NCBI GenBank assembly: GCA_903834185.1
Contig: CAILHX010000037.1
Coordinates: forward strand, 1 to 64,000
Direction: 5' to 3'
Origin: an uncultured Methylophilaceae bacterium
GTDB lineage: Bacteria; Pseudomonadota; Gammaproteobacteria; Burkholderiales; Methylophilaceae
Length of the DNA stretch: 64,000 nucleotides
Under the pieces are notes generated by a model. It saw only the letters and a program-made list of their open reading frames with translations. It did not search any database and had not been told where the DNA came from. The translations under genes and the position numbers were made by a program. This document shows positions 1 through 9,496 of the stretch, one piece after another. Position 1 is the stretch's first letter. Every line of letters starts with the position of its first letter.

Positions 1-1
1 A

Positions 2-373
2 GCTGTAAGTTCAGACCCCGTATTAGTCGAAATGATCATGCGTAACCTAGTGTCAAACGCGATCCGATATACTGACAGAGGCGGGATTCTTATAGCTTTT
101 AGAAAGAGGCAAAACCATGCCCTTCTTGAAGTCTGGGATACAGGCATAGGTATTGATCCATCACATCAGAAGGAAATATTTCTTGAGTTTCATCAACTCA
201 ACAGTTCTGAGACAGATCCCAATTCCAACAAGGGGCTTGGGCTTGGTTTGGCCATTGTAAGAACGCTGGCAACAAAATTAGACTATTGTTTAAGCCTAAG
301 CTCAGTGACCGGCCAAGGAAGCGTTTTCAAAATAGAAATCCCTCTTGCAGAAACTTTGCATACTGCTTACTGA
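2..373 (+). CDS. Sensor histidine kinase, C-terminal ATPase domain (5' end outside window)
   Basis: The frame is open from the first bases of the window, so only the C-terminus is visible, about 123 residues. It is a HATPase_c (GHKL) domain: N-box MRNLVSNAIRYT, G1 box VWDTGIGID, F-box-like FLEFHQL and G2 box GLGLGLAIVRTLA. It would autophosphorylate a histidine in the missing upstream part, using ATP. The domain resembles those of RpfC-like hybrid kinases, which usually continue into a receiver domain. This one stops shortly after the ATPase fold, at HTAY. A +1 frame just past the end reads ILLTDDDDV, like the start of a receiver, then stops. The gene may therefore be a truncated hybrid kinase. 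The region is AT-rich compared with most of the window. Confidence 0.85.
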   Translation, partial: AVSSDPVLVEMIMRNLVSNAIRYTDRGGILIAFRKRQNHALLEVWDTGIGIDPSHQKEIFLEFHQLNSSETDPNSNKGLGLGLAIVRTLATKLDYCLSLSSVTGQGSVFKIEIPLAETLHTAY

Positions 374-434
374 CGACGACGATGTTTCATCTGTATGCAA
401 AGACCCTATTCAAATAGCATTCTGATATTTCAGT

Positions 435-1721
435 TCAAAGCTGGGCAGGTACACGCTTTGATAATGAACTAGTCCTAAAGTAGTAATTGTGTTTATTTCC
501 ATATTGAAAATTCTCAGCTATCTCACTAGGTAATTGATCAATTAATAAGCAATCCTTTATTTCAGTATTTTTATTTTCGCTTAAATCCAATATGTCGTAT
601 GAAACAAATTTAAGCGAGTCATTCTGAACTTTCACTAAAGGACGCAATAGCTGTTTCGAATTAACTGAGATGACGATTCCGTATGAGTTATCTGTAAGCA
701 TTACAATACTTCCAGGCGGGTAAATTCCGAGCTTCTTAATAAACAAATTTAATACTACCGGATCAAATTTCTTTCTATCATGAGTGAACATTTGTGAAAG
801 CGCGCCATAGGGCGTCATTTTCTTTTGATTACTTGATGGATTACATAAATTATCATAGGCATTCACCATTGATATAATACGCGCGAGAGGATCTATCTTT
901 GCGTAGCTTAAGCCAGTTGGATATCCAGAGCCATCGTAATTCTCGTGATGCTGAGAAATCAGTTTGGTGACACGATCATCGAAACCACAACTTCTTGATA
1001 TTTTCGTTCCATACTCAACATGTTGTTTTAAAATGTACTCCTCAGTTCTATTCAGAGGGCCTTCTTTCATTATCACGGCATTTGGAACGTCGATTTTACC
1101 AATGTCGTGAAAAAGTGCTGCAAGCCCAAGATGTTGCATTTCTTTCTTAGAAAGCTTCAAGGCTTTTGCCACAACCAAGGAAAGTACTAAAACGTTAAGC
1201 ATATGGCAACTCAAGTCATCAGCTAAGTGATCTCCGTTCACCATTTGTAGATTGGTATCACCTTCTAATAAGACCTGATCTACAATATTATTGACCAGTG
1301 ATTCTGCTTCTAACGTTACTTCAGGAGAATTGCTTCGAATTAACCCAATTATGTTTCTCAGCTTATGACTAGCTTGCAAATACTGCTTTTCACAATCCAG
1401 AAGAGCAAACCCAGTTTGATGCTCATGCAGGGAGCGAGTCGCAATTTGTTGCGCAGTTTCTAATTCTATGGATGGATTAATATGGGGTGGTTGATTTGAA
1501 TCGGGAGTGATTGGCGAGGTATCACTGTTCTCTGGATTGTATCTGATTCGATCTAACCCTAGATTTTGTATCTCACTTATCTGAGTTTGATGTTTTATTT
1601 TGAATCGATTTAAAGCAAATGGGTGCGACCACCAAGGCAGGTCAATATATACATACAAGCCTATGCATAATTGTTCGGGAGAGATGAAGTGATTTTCACT
1701 ATCTTTCATATGAAGTGCCAT
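435..1721 (-). CDS. HD-GYP domain protein, probable cyclic-di-GMP phosphodiesterase
   Basis: A 428-residue cytoplasmic protein with no visible signal peptide. Residues ~10-130 resemble the DUF3391 region often found in front of HD-GYP domains. The HD-GYP domain spans ~160-345, with the metal-binding HD in LFHDIGKID, a further histidine in LKQHVEYG, and the hallmark HHENYDGSGYP. All signature residues are present, so an active cyclic-di-GMP phosphodiesterase is the natural reading (family knowledge). The start at 1721 (MALHMKD) could instead be the methionine four codons later. It lies convergent to the histidine kinase fragment and has lower GC than the genes after 2.1 kb. A regulatory role in motility, biofilm or surface behaviour is inference only. 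Confidence 0.88.
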   Translation of the reverse strand: MALHMKDSENHFISPEQLCIGLYVYIDLPWWSHPFALNRFKIKHQTQISEIQNLGLDRIRYNPENSDTSPITPDSNQPPHINPSIELETAQQIATRSLHEHQTGFALLDCEKQYLQASHKLRNIIGLIRSNSPEVTLEAESLVNNIVDQVLLEGDTNLQMVNGDHLADDLSCHMLNVLVLSLVVAKALKLSKKEMQHLGLAALFHDIGKIDVPNAVIMKEGPLNRTEEYILKQHVEYGTKISRSCGFDDRVTKLISQHHENYDGSGYPTGLSYAKIDPLARIISMVNAYDNLCNPSSNQKKMTPYGALSQMFTHDRKKFDPVVLNLFIKKLGIYPPGSIVMLTDNSYGIVISVNSKQLLRPLVKVQNDSLKFVSYDILDLSENKNTEIKDCLLIDQLPSEIAENFQYGNKHNYYFRTSSLSKRVPAQL

Positions 1722-1991
1722 ACTAAAGTATTGTTCCCATTAATACGCTGCCGTTTTTAAAAAGGTGCTATTCGATTTTAGATAGCCTTAACCGTCTGTT
1801 TTCAAAAGTATTCTCTTAACCATTAAAAATTAACTAGTTAGAAGTTAGATTTATTTCTGAATTTAACTTTCAAGAATTTATAGTATATGCAAGTTATGGT
1901 GTGGCTAATATCCAATAACAAAACCGATATACTATATTACGGAGATTAAATGTCTCATGCTATCGGGAATAGCTTTATTTTAACTCAGCAT

Positions 1992-2015
1992 TTCCCCTAG
2001 AAGCCTGTAGGGGAA
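1992..2015. other. Perfect hairpin, 8-bp stem
   Basis: TTCCCCTA (1992-1999) and TAGGGGAA (2008-2015) are exact reverse complements around an 8-base loop. No T-run follows on either strand, so it is not a standard intrinsic terminator. It overlaps the stop codon of a 16-codon open frame. It could be an RNA structure or a protein-binding site; the role is unknown. Confidence 0.4.
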
Positions 2016-2097
2016 TCTCTGATAAATTAAAGGCAATCCCATATTCTTTTGTAAAGTGCAACTTCTGTGTATCAGCTAAATCATCGCAGAAGGCAAT

Positions 2098-2124
2098 AAA
2101 AAAAGCGGCTATTGCCGCTTTTTT
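2098..2124 (-). terminator. Intrinsic terminator of the mxaD-like gene, bidirectional
   Basis: A run of seven A, then GCGGC, loop TATT, GCCGC and a run of T (2119-2124). On the minus strand it lies 23 bases past the stop codon at 2147 and has the stem plus U-tract form of a rho-independent terminator. The A/T runs on both sides make it potentially active in both directions. Confidence 0.8.
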
Positions 2125-2146
2125 ATTGTGTGATGCTGAAAAGCAG

Positions 2147-2671
2147 TTACTTCTTTTCTGCCACGGCCTTCAGGTTAGCCAAGCCTGCTGTCACAAAGTC
2201 ACCAACGGCCTTGTTTGCGGATTCATCATCCTGGCCTTCCGGAATAGGTGGGTTCAATTTATAAACACGATAGTAACGGCCAAACCATAATACCGAGCTT
2301 TGTCCTGCGGTCGCACCGGGTTTGACGGTGATGGTGCCGACATAATCAGCTGCAGGAATCGCACCGCCTTCTTCAGCTTCATATTTGAGCTTCATTTCGG
2401 TATCGTCCGCCGTTCTCAGTTTCTCATACACAGTGCCGCCGCTTTTCAGGGTGATGGTGCGATATACGCCGTCATCCTTGGTTTCCAGCTTGCTGGTGCT
2501 GGCGATGGCGGGGTGCCATGTCTGCCAGTTGCCGAAATCTTTGACAAGCGCCCAAACCTTGGCTGGAGGGGCATCGATGGCGATCTCCTGTTCCACTTTT
2601 TGCGGCGTCGGGCCATGAGCAAAAGCCAGAAGGGGAATGAACAGGGCGGTGATGGCAAGTAGTTTTTTCAT
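2147..2671 (-). CDS. SRPBCC-family periplasmic protein, MxaD-like
   Basis: 174 residues with a clear signal peptide (MKKLLAITALFIPLLAFAHG), so probably periplasmic. The rest is a START/polyketide-cyclase (SRPBCC) fold. It starts with the usual IDAPPAKVWALVKDFGNWQTWHPA and continues with the beta-strand pattern ending in a long C-terminal helix (VTAGLANLKAVAEKK). Length, secretion and sequence type fit MxaD, a ~17-kDa periplasmic protein linked to methanol dehydrogenase function in methylotrophs (family knowledge). The assignment to MxaD rather than a generic SRPBCC protein is inference. It is helped by the mxaRSACKL-like operon 18 kb away. The gene lies 67 bp downstream of the beta-propeller gene, is probably co-transcribed with it, and ends at the terminator at 2098-2124. 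Confidence 0.7.
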   Translation of the reverse strand: MKKLLAITALFIPLLAFAHGPTPQKVEQEIAIDAPPAKVWALVKDFGNWQTWHPAIASTSKLETKDDGVYRTITLKSGGTVYEKLRTADDTEMKLKYEAEEGGAIPAADYVGTITVKPGATAGQSSVLWFGRYYRVYKLNPPIPEGQDDESANKAVGDFVTAGLANLKAVAEKK

Positions 2672-2738
2672 GCGTAAAGTTCTCCAGAAGTAAAAAGGTG
2701 CTGATTAAAAAAGGGGTTGATAAAAATGCGGCAAGAAA

Positions 2739-3704
2739 TCAATGCGGCGCAGCGGCGATAAATTGTCCGAAAGCCCGGCTTTGAGCGCCGGTCGCGATCT
2801 GTGCGATCAGTTTATTGTTACTGGCGTCTATCACTGAAACATTATCGTCGCCCCAACTGGCGACATAGATCTGATTGGTGGCAGCCGCATAAGCGATGCC
2901 TTCGGGCACACTGCCCACTTTGATGGTGCTTGTGACCTGATGTGAAGCGGCATTGATGACGGAAACGCTGTCTCCCTCGGTATTCGTGACATAGATGCTA
3001 TCCTTACTGGCAGCTGCGCAGTAGGGGTGGGCGCCGACTTTGATGGTGTCGGTGACCGCAGTGTATGGCGCAGCGATGATGGAAAGCGTCTCGGCATGCA
3101 CATTGACTACGTACAGTTGCGAGCCGTCCAGGCTTTGCGCCAGGCCGAAGGGATGTTCACCCACTACGATGCGGTTGCTGACTTCGCCTTTGCGCAGGTC
3201 AACCACAGCGACATCGTTGCTGTCCCGGTTGGCGACGAACAGATAATGGCCATCCAGGCTCGCCAACAGGCCGGAAGGCGATTTGCCAACTTTGAATTCA
3301 CGCAGTATCTGATAACTGGCGGCATCCAATTCCACGATCTTGTCATCGTACCAGTAAGCGACGAAAAGCTTGTTCTCGTCATAGCTGAGCGCAATTCCCA
3401 AGGGGGCGCCTGCCAGTGCAATTTCCTTGGTCACTTTTCTGGTCTCGGTGTCGATCACCGAGATGGATTGCCCTTCCACATTGCTGATATAGGCACGATG
3501 CTGACGTTCTGAAACAGCCACTCCTGCCGGTGCTTTGCCGACGGCTATGGCGGTCACCACCTGATGCTGCGCGACATCGATCACCGATACACTGTCACTG
3601 CCCTGGTTGGTGATATAGGCCTCAGGTGCGGCGAGCGCGTTTTGCGCAAGCAATATTTGCGCAAACAATATAGGGGGCAACAGGATCAATTCGAGGTGGG
3701 TCAC
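2739..3704 (-). CDS. YVTN-type beta-propeller protein, secreted
   Basis: 321 residues. After a hydrophobic N-terminus (about residues 4-26, ending ALAA) come about seven repeats of ~42 residues of the YVTN/NHL type. Examples are AYITNQGSDSVSVIDVAQHQ and LFVANRDSNDVAVVDLRKG. These build a seven-bladed propeller, most likely in the periplasm. The start is GTG at 3704; no ATG fits upstream before an in-frame stop, and there is no strong ribosome binding site, so the exact start is uncertain. Two copies of GAATATATA sit just upstream. YVTN propellers of this sort are common next to PQQ/alcohol-dehydrogenase genes (family knowledge). Here the partner is the mxaD-like gene, so a link to periplasmic redox enzymes is possible but unproven. 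Confidence 0.8.
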   Translation of the reverse strand: MTHLELILLPPILFAQILLAQNALAAPEAYITNQGSDSVSVIDVAQHQVVTAIAVGKAPAGVAVSERQHRAYISNVEGQSISVIDTETRKVTKEIALAGAPLGIALSYDENKLFVAYWYDDKIVELDAASYQILREFKVGKSPSGLLASLDGHYLFVANRDSNDVAVVDLRKGEVSNRIVVGEHPFGLAQSLDGSQLYVVNVHAETLSIIAAPYTAVTDTIKVGAHPYCAAASKDSIYVTNTEGDSVSVINAASHQVTSTIKVGSVPEGIAYAAATNQIYVASWGDDNVSVIDASNNKLIAQIATGAQSRAFGQFIAAAPH

Positions 3705-3877
3705 TGAAGAATATATAGAATATATAGTTGGAATAATATGTTGAGAACGGGCAGCTCATGCCTTAGGTTGACTGCGAAGTATAAGAGTCACATGCGCCTG
3801 ATGCAAGCGAGTTACCTAGCTACTTTCATTCGTACGCAAAATGTGAAAAAATCAGGGCAACTTTAAGGATTTTTATC

Positions 3878-4390
3878 ATGATAGATCGGGATGGGTATCG
3901 CCCGAATGTGGGGATTATTCTAAGTAATTCCCACGGTCAGGTGTTTTGGGGTAAACGCATAAGAGAGGATTCCTGGCAGTTCCCACAAGGTGGCATCAAA
4001 CAGGGCGAAAGCCCGGAACAGGCCATGTATCGCGAACTGCAGGAAGAGATCGGGCTCAGGCCCGAGCATGTGCGTATTCTTGGACGAACCAGAGAATGGT
4101 TACGTTACGATGTGCCTGCACATTGGGTCAAGCGCGAGTGGCGCGGGTCTTATCGTGGGCAGAAACAAATATGGTATTTGCTCAAGCTGACGGGCAAGGA
4201 TAGCGACGTTTCTTTACGCGCCAGCGGGCATCCTGAATTCGATGCCTGGCGCTGGCACGAGTATTGGGTTCCGCTGGACTCCGTCATCGAATTCAAACGC
4301 GAGGTATATACCCTGGCATTGAATGAACTGGTGGTGTACCTGAAGCCCGGGCGGCGTGGTGCTTCCAAGGCAGAGGCTGCTGAAGGCTAG
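3878..4390 (+). CDS. rppH: RNA pyrophosphohydrolase RppH
   Basis: 170 residues starting [15 protein letters not shown], the standard RppH/NudH opening. The Nudix box is complete ([20 protein letters not shown] followed by IGL), with the expected glutamates for Mg2+ binding. The C-terminal [17 protein letters not shown] is also typical. RppH removes pyrophosphate from the 5' end of triphosphorylated mRNA and opens it to RNase E decay (family knowledge). The start at 3878 is preceded by AAGGA at a usable distance. It stands alone between two minus-strand blocks. A short basic/alanine tail ([13 protein letters not shown]) follows the conserved domain. Confidence 0.95.
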   Translation: MIDRDGYRPNVGIILSNSHGQVFWGKRIREDSWQFPQGGIKQGESPEQAMYRELQEEIGLRPEHVRILGRTREWLRYDVPAHWVKREWRGSYRGQKQIWYLLKLTGKDSDVSLRASGHPEFDAWRWHEYWVPLDSVIEFKREVYTLALNELVVYLKPGRRGASKAEAAEG

Positions 4391-4496
4391 GCTGCTATGT
4401 CAGCGCAAAGTTATAGCAAATAGGCTATAGCAGCTGGATGATCACCGGCAGGTGCGGTCTACAGCTTGCGCGGCAGATACTGACGATGAAACGGAG

Positions 4497-5135
4497 TTAC
4501 TGAAGTTCAGCCAGTATGCTGCTGCCAGCGCTTACTACATCGCCTATCGCCACCTTGGGTGTTGCGGTCAACGGCAGGTAGATATCCACGCGTGAACCGA
4601 AGCGGATGAAGCCGAAACGCTGGCCTTTGTGCAGGCTGCTGTCTTTGTCCACGTAACATAGGATGCGGCGGGCGATCAGTCCGGCGACCTGTACGCAAGT
4701 GACATCCAGCCCACCCGTAGTCTTGATGTGCAAAGCGTTGCGTTCGTTTTCCATCGACGCTTTGTCCATGGCCGCATTAAAGAATTTTCCGGCGAAATAC
4801 CAAACCTGCTGCACCGTGCCATCCACCGGGCTGCGGTTGGAGTGCACATTGAACACGTTCATGAATACGCTGATCTTGAGTGCGTCACGCTTCAGGTAAT
4901 TGTCGAATGCCTTTTCCACAATGATGACTTTGCCGTCTGCCGCTGAAACGATAGCATTGGCTTGCGCCGGAACCTGACGCGGCGGGTCGCGGAAGAATTG
5001 CAGTATGAACAGGCTGAGCACCCATAACGGCAGCGCCCATAACCAGCACCAATAGCTGACTGCAACGGAAAGCAACACGGAAGCTGCCAGAAAAGGCCAG
5101 CCTTCGCGTGCAATGATGGGGTGGGGATAGTTCAT
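4497..5135 (-). CDS. psd: Phosphatidylserine decarboxylase proenzyme, short form
   Basis: 212 residues, the size of the short (type II / archaetidylserine-like) decarboxylases. An N-terminal membrane segment (residues ~15-45) is followed by [24 protein letters not shown] and, near the C-terminus, [11 protein letters not shown]. In this family the proenzyme cleaves itself between Gly and Ser of the GS pair, and the serine becomes the pyruvoyl group (family knowledge). The product is phosphatidylethanolamine at the inner membrane. It lies directly downstream of ilvC on the same strand, separated by an 80-bp hairpin-forming repeat that could affect read-through or mRNA stability. Confidence 0.93.
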   Translation of the reverse strand: MNYPHPIIAREGWPFLAASVLLSVAVSYWCWLWALPLWVLSLFILQFFRDPPRQVPAQANAIVSAADGKVIIVEKAFDNYLKRDALKISVFMNVFNVHSNRSPVDGTVQQVWYFAGKFFNAAMDKASMENERNALHIKTTGGLDVTCVQVAGLIARRILCYVDKDSSLHKGQRFGFIRFGSRVDIYLPLTATPKVAIGDVVSAGSSILAELQ

Positions 5136-6270
<1,135 letters not shown>

Positions 6271-6282
6271 TTAAGTATGCGG

Positions 6283-6774
6283 TCAGACTTTTAATATACG
6301 ATCACCACGGCCTATGCCGGAAGAGCCGGTACGCACGGTTTCCAGTATGGCGGTCTTGTCCACGGTCTCCAGAAACGCATCCAGTTTGGATGACGAGCCT
6401 GTGAGTTCTATGGTGAAAGTGCCGTCAGCCACATCAATGATGCGACCGCGGAAAATATCCGCCATGCTCTTCATCTCGTCGCGATAGGCCCCGGTCGCCT
6501 TGACCTTGACCAGCATCAGTTCGCGCTCGATATGGCGGCCTTCGTTCAGATCCAGCACCTTGACCACATCCACCAGCTTGTTCAGCTGCTTGATGATCTG
6601 CTCGATCACTTCATCCGAACCGGATGTGACCAGTGTCATGCGCGACAGCGTCGGGTCTTCGGTAGGCGCTACCGTCAGCGATTCGATGTTGTAGCCGCGT
6701 GCCGAGAACAGACCAGCCACGCGCGACAGGCCACCGGCTTCATTTTCCATCAGCAGTGAGATAATGTGTTTCAT
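6283..6774 (-). CDS. ilvH: Acetolactate synthase small (regulatory) subunit
   Basis: 163 residues. An N-terminal ACT domain (MKHIISLLMENEAGGLSRVA, then GLFSARGYNIESLTV) is followed by the ALS_ss C-terminal domain (GRIIDVADGTFTIELTG). It activates the large subunit and gives feedback inhibition by valine (family knowledge). The start codon overlaps the ilvB stop by 4 bp in an ATGA arrangement (6771-6774), which indicates translational coupling and a fixed subunit ratio. Confidence 0.96.
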   Translation of the reverse strand: MKHIISLLMENEAGGLSRVAGLFSARGYNIESLTVAPTEDPTLSRMTLVTSGSDEVIEQIIKQLNKLVDVVKVLDLNEGRHIERELMLVKVKATGAYRDEMKSMADIFRGRIIDVADGTFTIELTGSSSKLDAFLETVDKTAILETVRTGSSGIGRGDRILKV

Positions 6775-8480
6775 AGCTCCTCCGCCAATATCATTTCCGA
6801 CAAACCTTTGCCGTTAGGGATCATGGGGAACACATTCTCAGACTGGTCGGTGATGAAGTCCATGAACACTAGCCTGTTCTTCAGTCCAGGCCCGAACGCT
6901 TCTTTCATCGCACCTTCCACATCGCCCGGTTTTTCGATCTTCATCCCCACATGACCATAGGCCTCGGCCAGCTTAACGAAATCGGGCAATGCCTCCACAT
7001 AGGATTCTGCATACCTGTTGTTGTAAAAGAATTCTTGCCATTGACGCACCATGCCCAGGTAGCGGTTGTTCAGCAATATGATCTTGATGGGCAGCTCGAA
7101 CTGTTTACAGGTGGAAAGCTCCTGTATGTTCATCTGAATGCTGCCTTCGCCGGTGACGCATGCCACCTGCGCATCGGGAAAGGCGAACTGCGCGCCCATG
7201 GCGTAAGGCAAGCCCACACCCATGGTGCCCAGGCCGCCGGAATTAAGCCAGCGGCGCGGCTTGTCAAAGCCGTAGTATTGCGCAGCCCACATCTGGTGCT
7301 GGCCGACGTCGGAAGTGACGAACGCATCCCCCTTGGTGGCGCGCCATAACTCCTGGATCACCGCTTGCGGTTTGATGACGGTGTCGCTGGTGATGTAGTC
7401 CAGACAAAGTTTGCTGCGCCATCCATCTATCTGCGACCACCATGCCTTGAGTGCATTTGCGTCAGGCTTGCCACCTTCTTCCAGCAGCTTGTTCATCTCG
7501 GTGAGCACGTCCACCAGGTTGCCGACGATAGGCACATCCACCTTCACCCGTTTGGAGATGGAGGAGGGGTCTATATCAACATGAATGATGGTACGCGGTG
7601 TACTGGTGAAATGGTCGGGGTTACCGATCACGCGGTCATCAAAACGTGCGCCCACGGCAAGCAGTACGTCGCATTCCTGCATGGACATATTGGCTTCGTA
7701 GGTTCCGTGCATGCCCAGCATGCCGACGAATTGTTTGTCGGAGGCAGGGTATCCGCCCAGACCCATCAGTGTGTTGGTTACCGGATAACCCAGTTTGCGT
7801 GCGAGTTTGACCAATTGCCCCGCAGCATCACCCAATACGACGCCGCCACCAGCATAGATCATGGGGCGCTTGGCTTCCAGCAACAGCTTCAGCGCCTTTT
7901 TGATTTGCCCGGAATGCCCTTTGACCACAGGGTTATAGGAGCGCAAATGCACCGATTTCGGATATTCATAGGTGGTGAGATGCGCAGTGACATCCTTGGG
8001 GATGTCTACGACCACCGGGCCCGGACGACCGCTTGACGCGATATAGAATGCTTTCTTGATGGTCGTGGCGAGCTCGCGCACATCTTTCACCAGAAAGTTG
8101 TGCTTCACGCATGGGCGTGTAATTCCCACCATATCCACTTCCTGAAATGCATCCATGCCGATCGCAGGTGTAGGAACCTGGCCGGAGATCACCACCAGCG
8201 GGATGGAATCCATATAAGCGGTAGCGATGCCGGTGACTGCATTGGTCGCGCCGGGGCCGGAAGTCACCAGTGCTACGCCGACTTGTCCGGTGGCGCGCGC
8301 ATATGCGTCGGCAGCATGTACCGCTGCTTGTTCGTGGCGTACCAGAATATGCTGGAATTTGTCCTGCTTGAAAATTTCGTCGTAAATGTTGAGCACGGCT
8401 CCGCCAGGGTAGCCAAATACGAATTTGACCCCTTCTTCTGCCAGACAGTGAATAACGATTTCTGCGCCAGTTAATTCCAT
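6771..8480 (-). CDS. ilvB: Acetolactate synthase large (catalytic) subunit
   Basis: 569 residues. The N-terminal TPP domain opens MELTGAEIVIHCLAEEGVKF with GYPGGAVLNIYDE and the catalytic glutamate in RHEQAAVHAADAYARATG. A central FAD-type domain follows. The C-terminal TPP/Mg2+ motif reads TGEGSIQMNIQELSTCKQ...NN, with GEG where many homologues have GDG; I recall this variant from other proteobacterial enzymes and do not regard it as a defect. It condenses two pyruvates, or pyruvate and 2-oxobutyrate. It is the first gene of ilvBHC, with a candidate promoter at 8528-8556. The leader of about 40 nt is too short for a classical attenuator. Confidence 0.97.
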   Translation of the reverse strand: MELTGAEIVIHCLAEEGVKFVFGYPGGAVLNIYDEIFKQDKFQHILVRHEQAAVHAADAYARATGQVGVALVTSGPGATNAVTGIATAYMDSIPLVVISGQVPTPAIGMDAFQEVDMVGITRPCVKHNFLVKDVRELATTIKKAFYIASSGRPGPVVVDIPKDVTAHLTTYEYPKSVHLRSYNPVVKGHSGQIKKALKLLLEAKRPMIYAGGGVVLGDAAGQLVKLARKLGYPVTNTLMGLGGYPASDKQFVGMLGMHGTYEANMSMQECDVLLAVGARFDDRVIGNPDHFTSTPRTIIHVDIDPSSISKRVKVDVPIVGNLVDVLTEMNKLLEEGGKPDANALKAWWSQIDGWRSKLCLDYITSDTVIKPQAVIQELWRATKGDAFVTSDVGQHQMWAAQYYGFDKPRRWLNSGGLGTMGVGLPYAMGAQFAFPDAQVACVTGEGSIQMNIQELSTCKQFELPIKIILLNNRYLGMVRQWQEFFYNNRYAESYVEALPDFVKLAEAYGHVGMKIEKPGDVEGAMKEAFGPGLKNRLVFMDFITDQSENVFPMIPNGKGLSEMILAEEL

Positions 8481-8527
8481 AAGATGTTGATTACTTTATT
8501 GCGTAAGATTCTATTGTCGAACCCAAT

Positions 8528-8556
8528 ACAGTAACGGTTCAGGTCGTTTTGGTCAA
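8528..8556 (-). promoter_or_regulatory. Candidate sigma-70 promoter of ilvBHC
   Basis: Read on the minus strand: TTGACC (8556-8551), a 17-base spacer, TACTGT (8533-8528). This is 5/6 and 4/6 agreement with the consensus. The expected start of transcription is about 40 bases upstream of the ilvB ATG. Found by eye only. Confidence 0.45.
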
Positions 8557-8581
8557 GGTGTGAGGGTGGCTAGGTCAATAT

Positions 8582-9430
8582 TTATACGACGATGCGCATG
8601 GATAAATCCACGGCACTGATGTCTTTGGTGAGGCTGCCGATTGAGATGCGGTGCACTCCGGTTTCAGCTATGGCGCGGATATTGGCGAGTGTGATACCGC
8701 CGGAAGCTTCGAGTTGAACCTGATCATCAGCGAGTTCGCCTGCCAATGCAACAGCATCACGTAAACCGGCTAAATCAAAATTATCCAGCAAAATGAGTTT
8801 GGCACCGCAACGCAATGCGGTTTGCAGTTGCTCCAGATTTTCTACTTCGATCTGTATCGGAGCATCATGTTTGCCAGCCTCTGCCAATGCTTGCGCAATG
8901 CCACCTGCAGCAGCGATGTGATTTTCCTTGATGAGAATGCCGTCAAATAGTCCGATGCGCTGATTGGCTCCACCGCCGACAGTGACTGCGTATTTTTGCG
9001 CCAGCCTTAATCCGGGTATGGTTTTGCGGGTGTCCATCACCACCGCTTTGGTACCGCGAACCGCCTCGATATAGCGCCGGGTGAGGGTGGCAGTGGCGGA
9101 AAGCAGCTGCAGAAAGTTCAATGCACAGCGTTCGCCGCTTAATATGGCACGCGCATTGCCGTGAATTTCACAAATTTTCTGATTGGCTGTGATGGGGTCG
9201 CCATCGTGGGCCAGCCATCGAATCGCGATGTCTTTATGCAGGTGATGGAAACATGCCTCAAACCATGCAGAGCCGCACAAAACCGCGCTTTCGCGGCAGA
9301 TCACCTGCGCTGTTGCGAGCTTGTCGGCAGCAATAAGCTGAGCGGTCAGATCGCCTGCGCCCATGTCCTCGGCAAGGGCGGCGGCGACCTGTTGCATGAT
9401 GGTAGTGGCGGCGGGAAGCATGAATTGCAT
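8582..9430 (-). CDS. nadC: Nicotinate-nucleotide pyrophosphorylase (quinolinate phosphoribosyltransferase)
   Basis: 282 residues. Conserved blocks visible in order are EDMGAGDLTAQLI, GERCALNFLQLLSATAT, VVMDTRKTIPGLRLAQKYAV, GGGANQRIGLFDGILIKENH, IEVENLEQ, LILLDNFD and LEASGGITL. These include the phosphate- and quinolinate-binding residues. It makes nicotinate mononucleotide from quinolinate and PRPP in NAD synthesis, in the cytoplasm. The gene is divergent from the following glutathione-transferase-like gene with a 66-bp AT-rich spacer. It is not obviously part of an operon with ilvB, which is 101 bp away and has its own promoter. Confidence 0.96.
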   Translation of the reverse strand: MQFMLPAATTIMQQVAAALAEDMGAGDLTAQLIAADKLATAQVICRESAVLCGSAWFEACFHHLHKDIAIRWLAHDGDPITANQKICEIHGNARAILSGERCALNFLQLLSATATLTRRYIEAVRGTKAVVMDTRKTIPGLRLAQKYAVTVGGGANQRIGLFDGILIKENHIAAAGGIAQALAEAGKHDAPIQIEVENLEQLQTALRCGAKLILLDNFDLAGLRDAVALAGELADDQVQLEASGGITLANIRAIAETGVHRISIGSLTKDISAVDLSMRIVV

Positions 9431-9496
9431 TATAATCTGACTCTCCTCCTGATTTTTTTGTTAATAGCTTGTTAATAGATCTGCCATTAAAATCTC

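Larger units (their letters stand above)
1722..2146. other. AT-rich intergenic stretch without a convincing gene
   Basis: These 425 bases are strongly AT-rich. I see an upstream region for the HD-GYP gene, a perfect 8-bp-stem hairpin at 1992-2015, and a 16-codon open frame at 1950-2000. That small frame is preceded by a good Shine-Dalgarno-like GGAG (1941-1944) and its stop codon falls inside the hairpin. At the right edge is the terminator of the mxaD-like gene. No RNA gene is recognisable. Confidence 0.6.

Noticed and set aside
7365-8036. Long plus-strand open frame opposite ilvB
   Set aside because: It lies antisense to highly conserved ilvB codons and its product has no family features; it is a by-product of GC-rich codon use.
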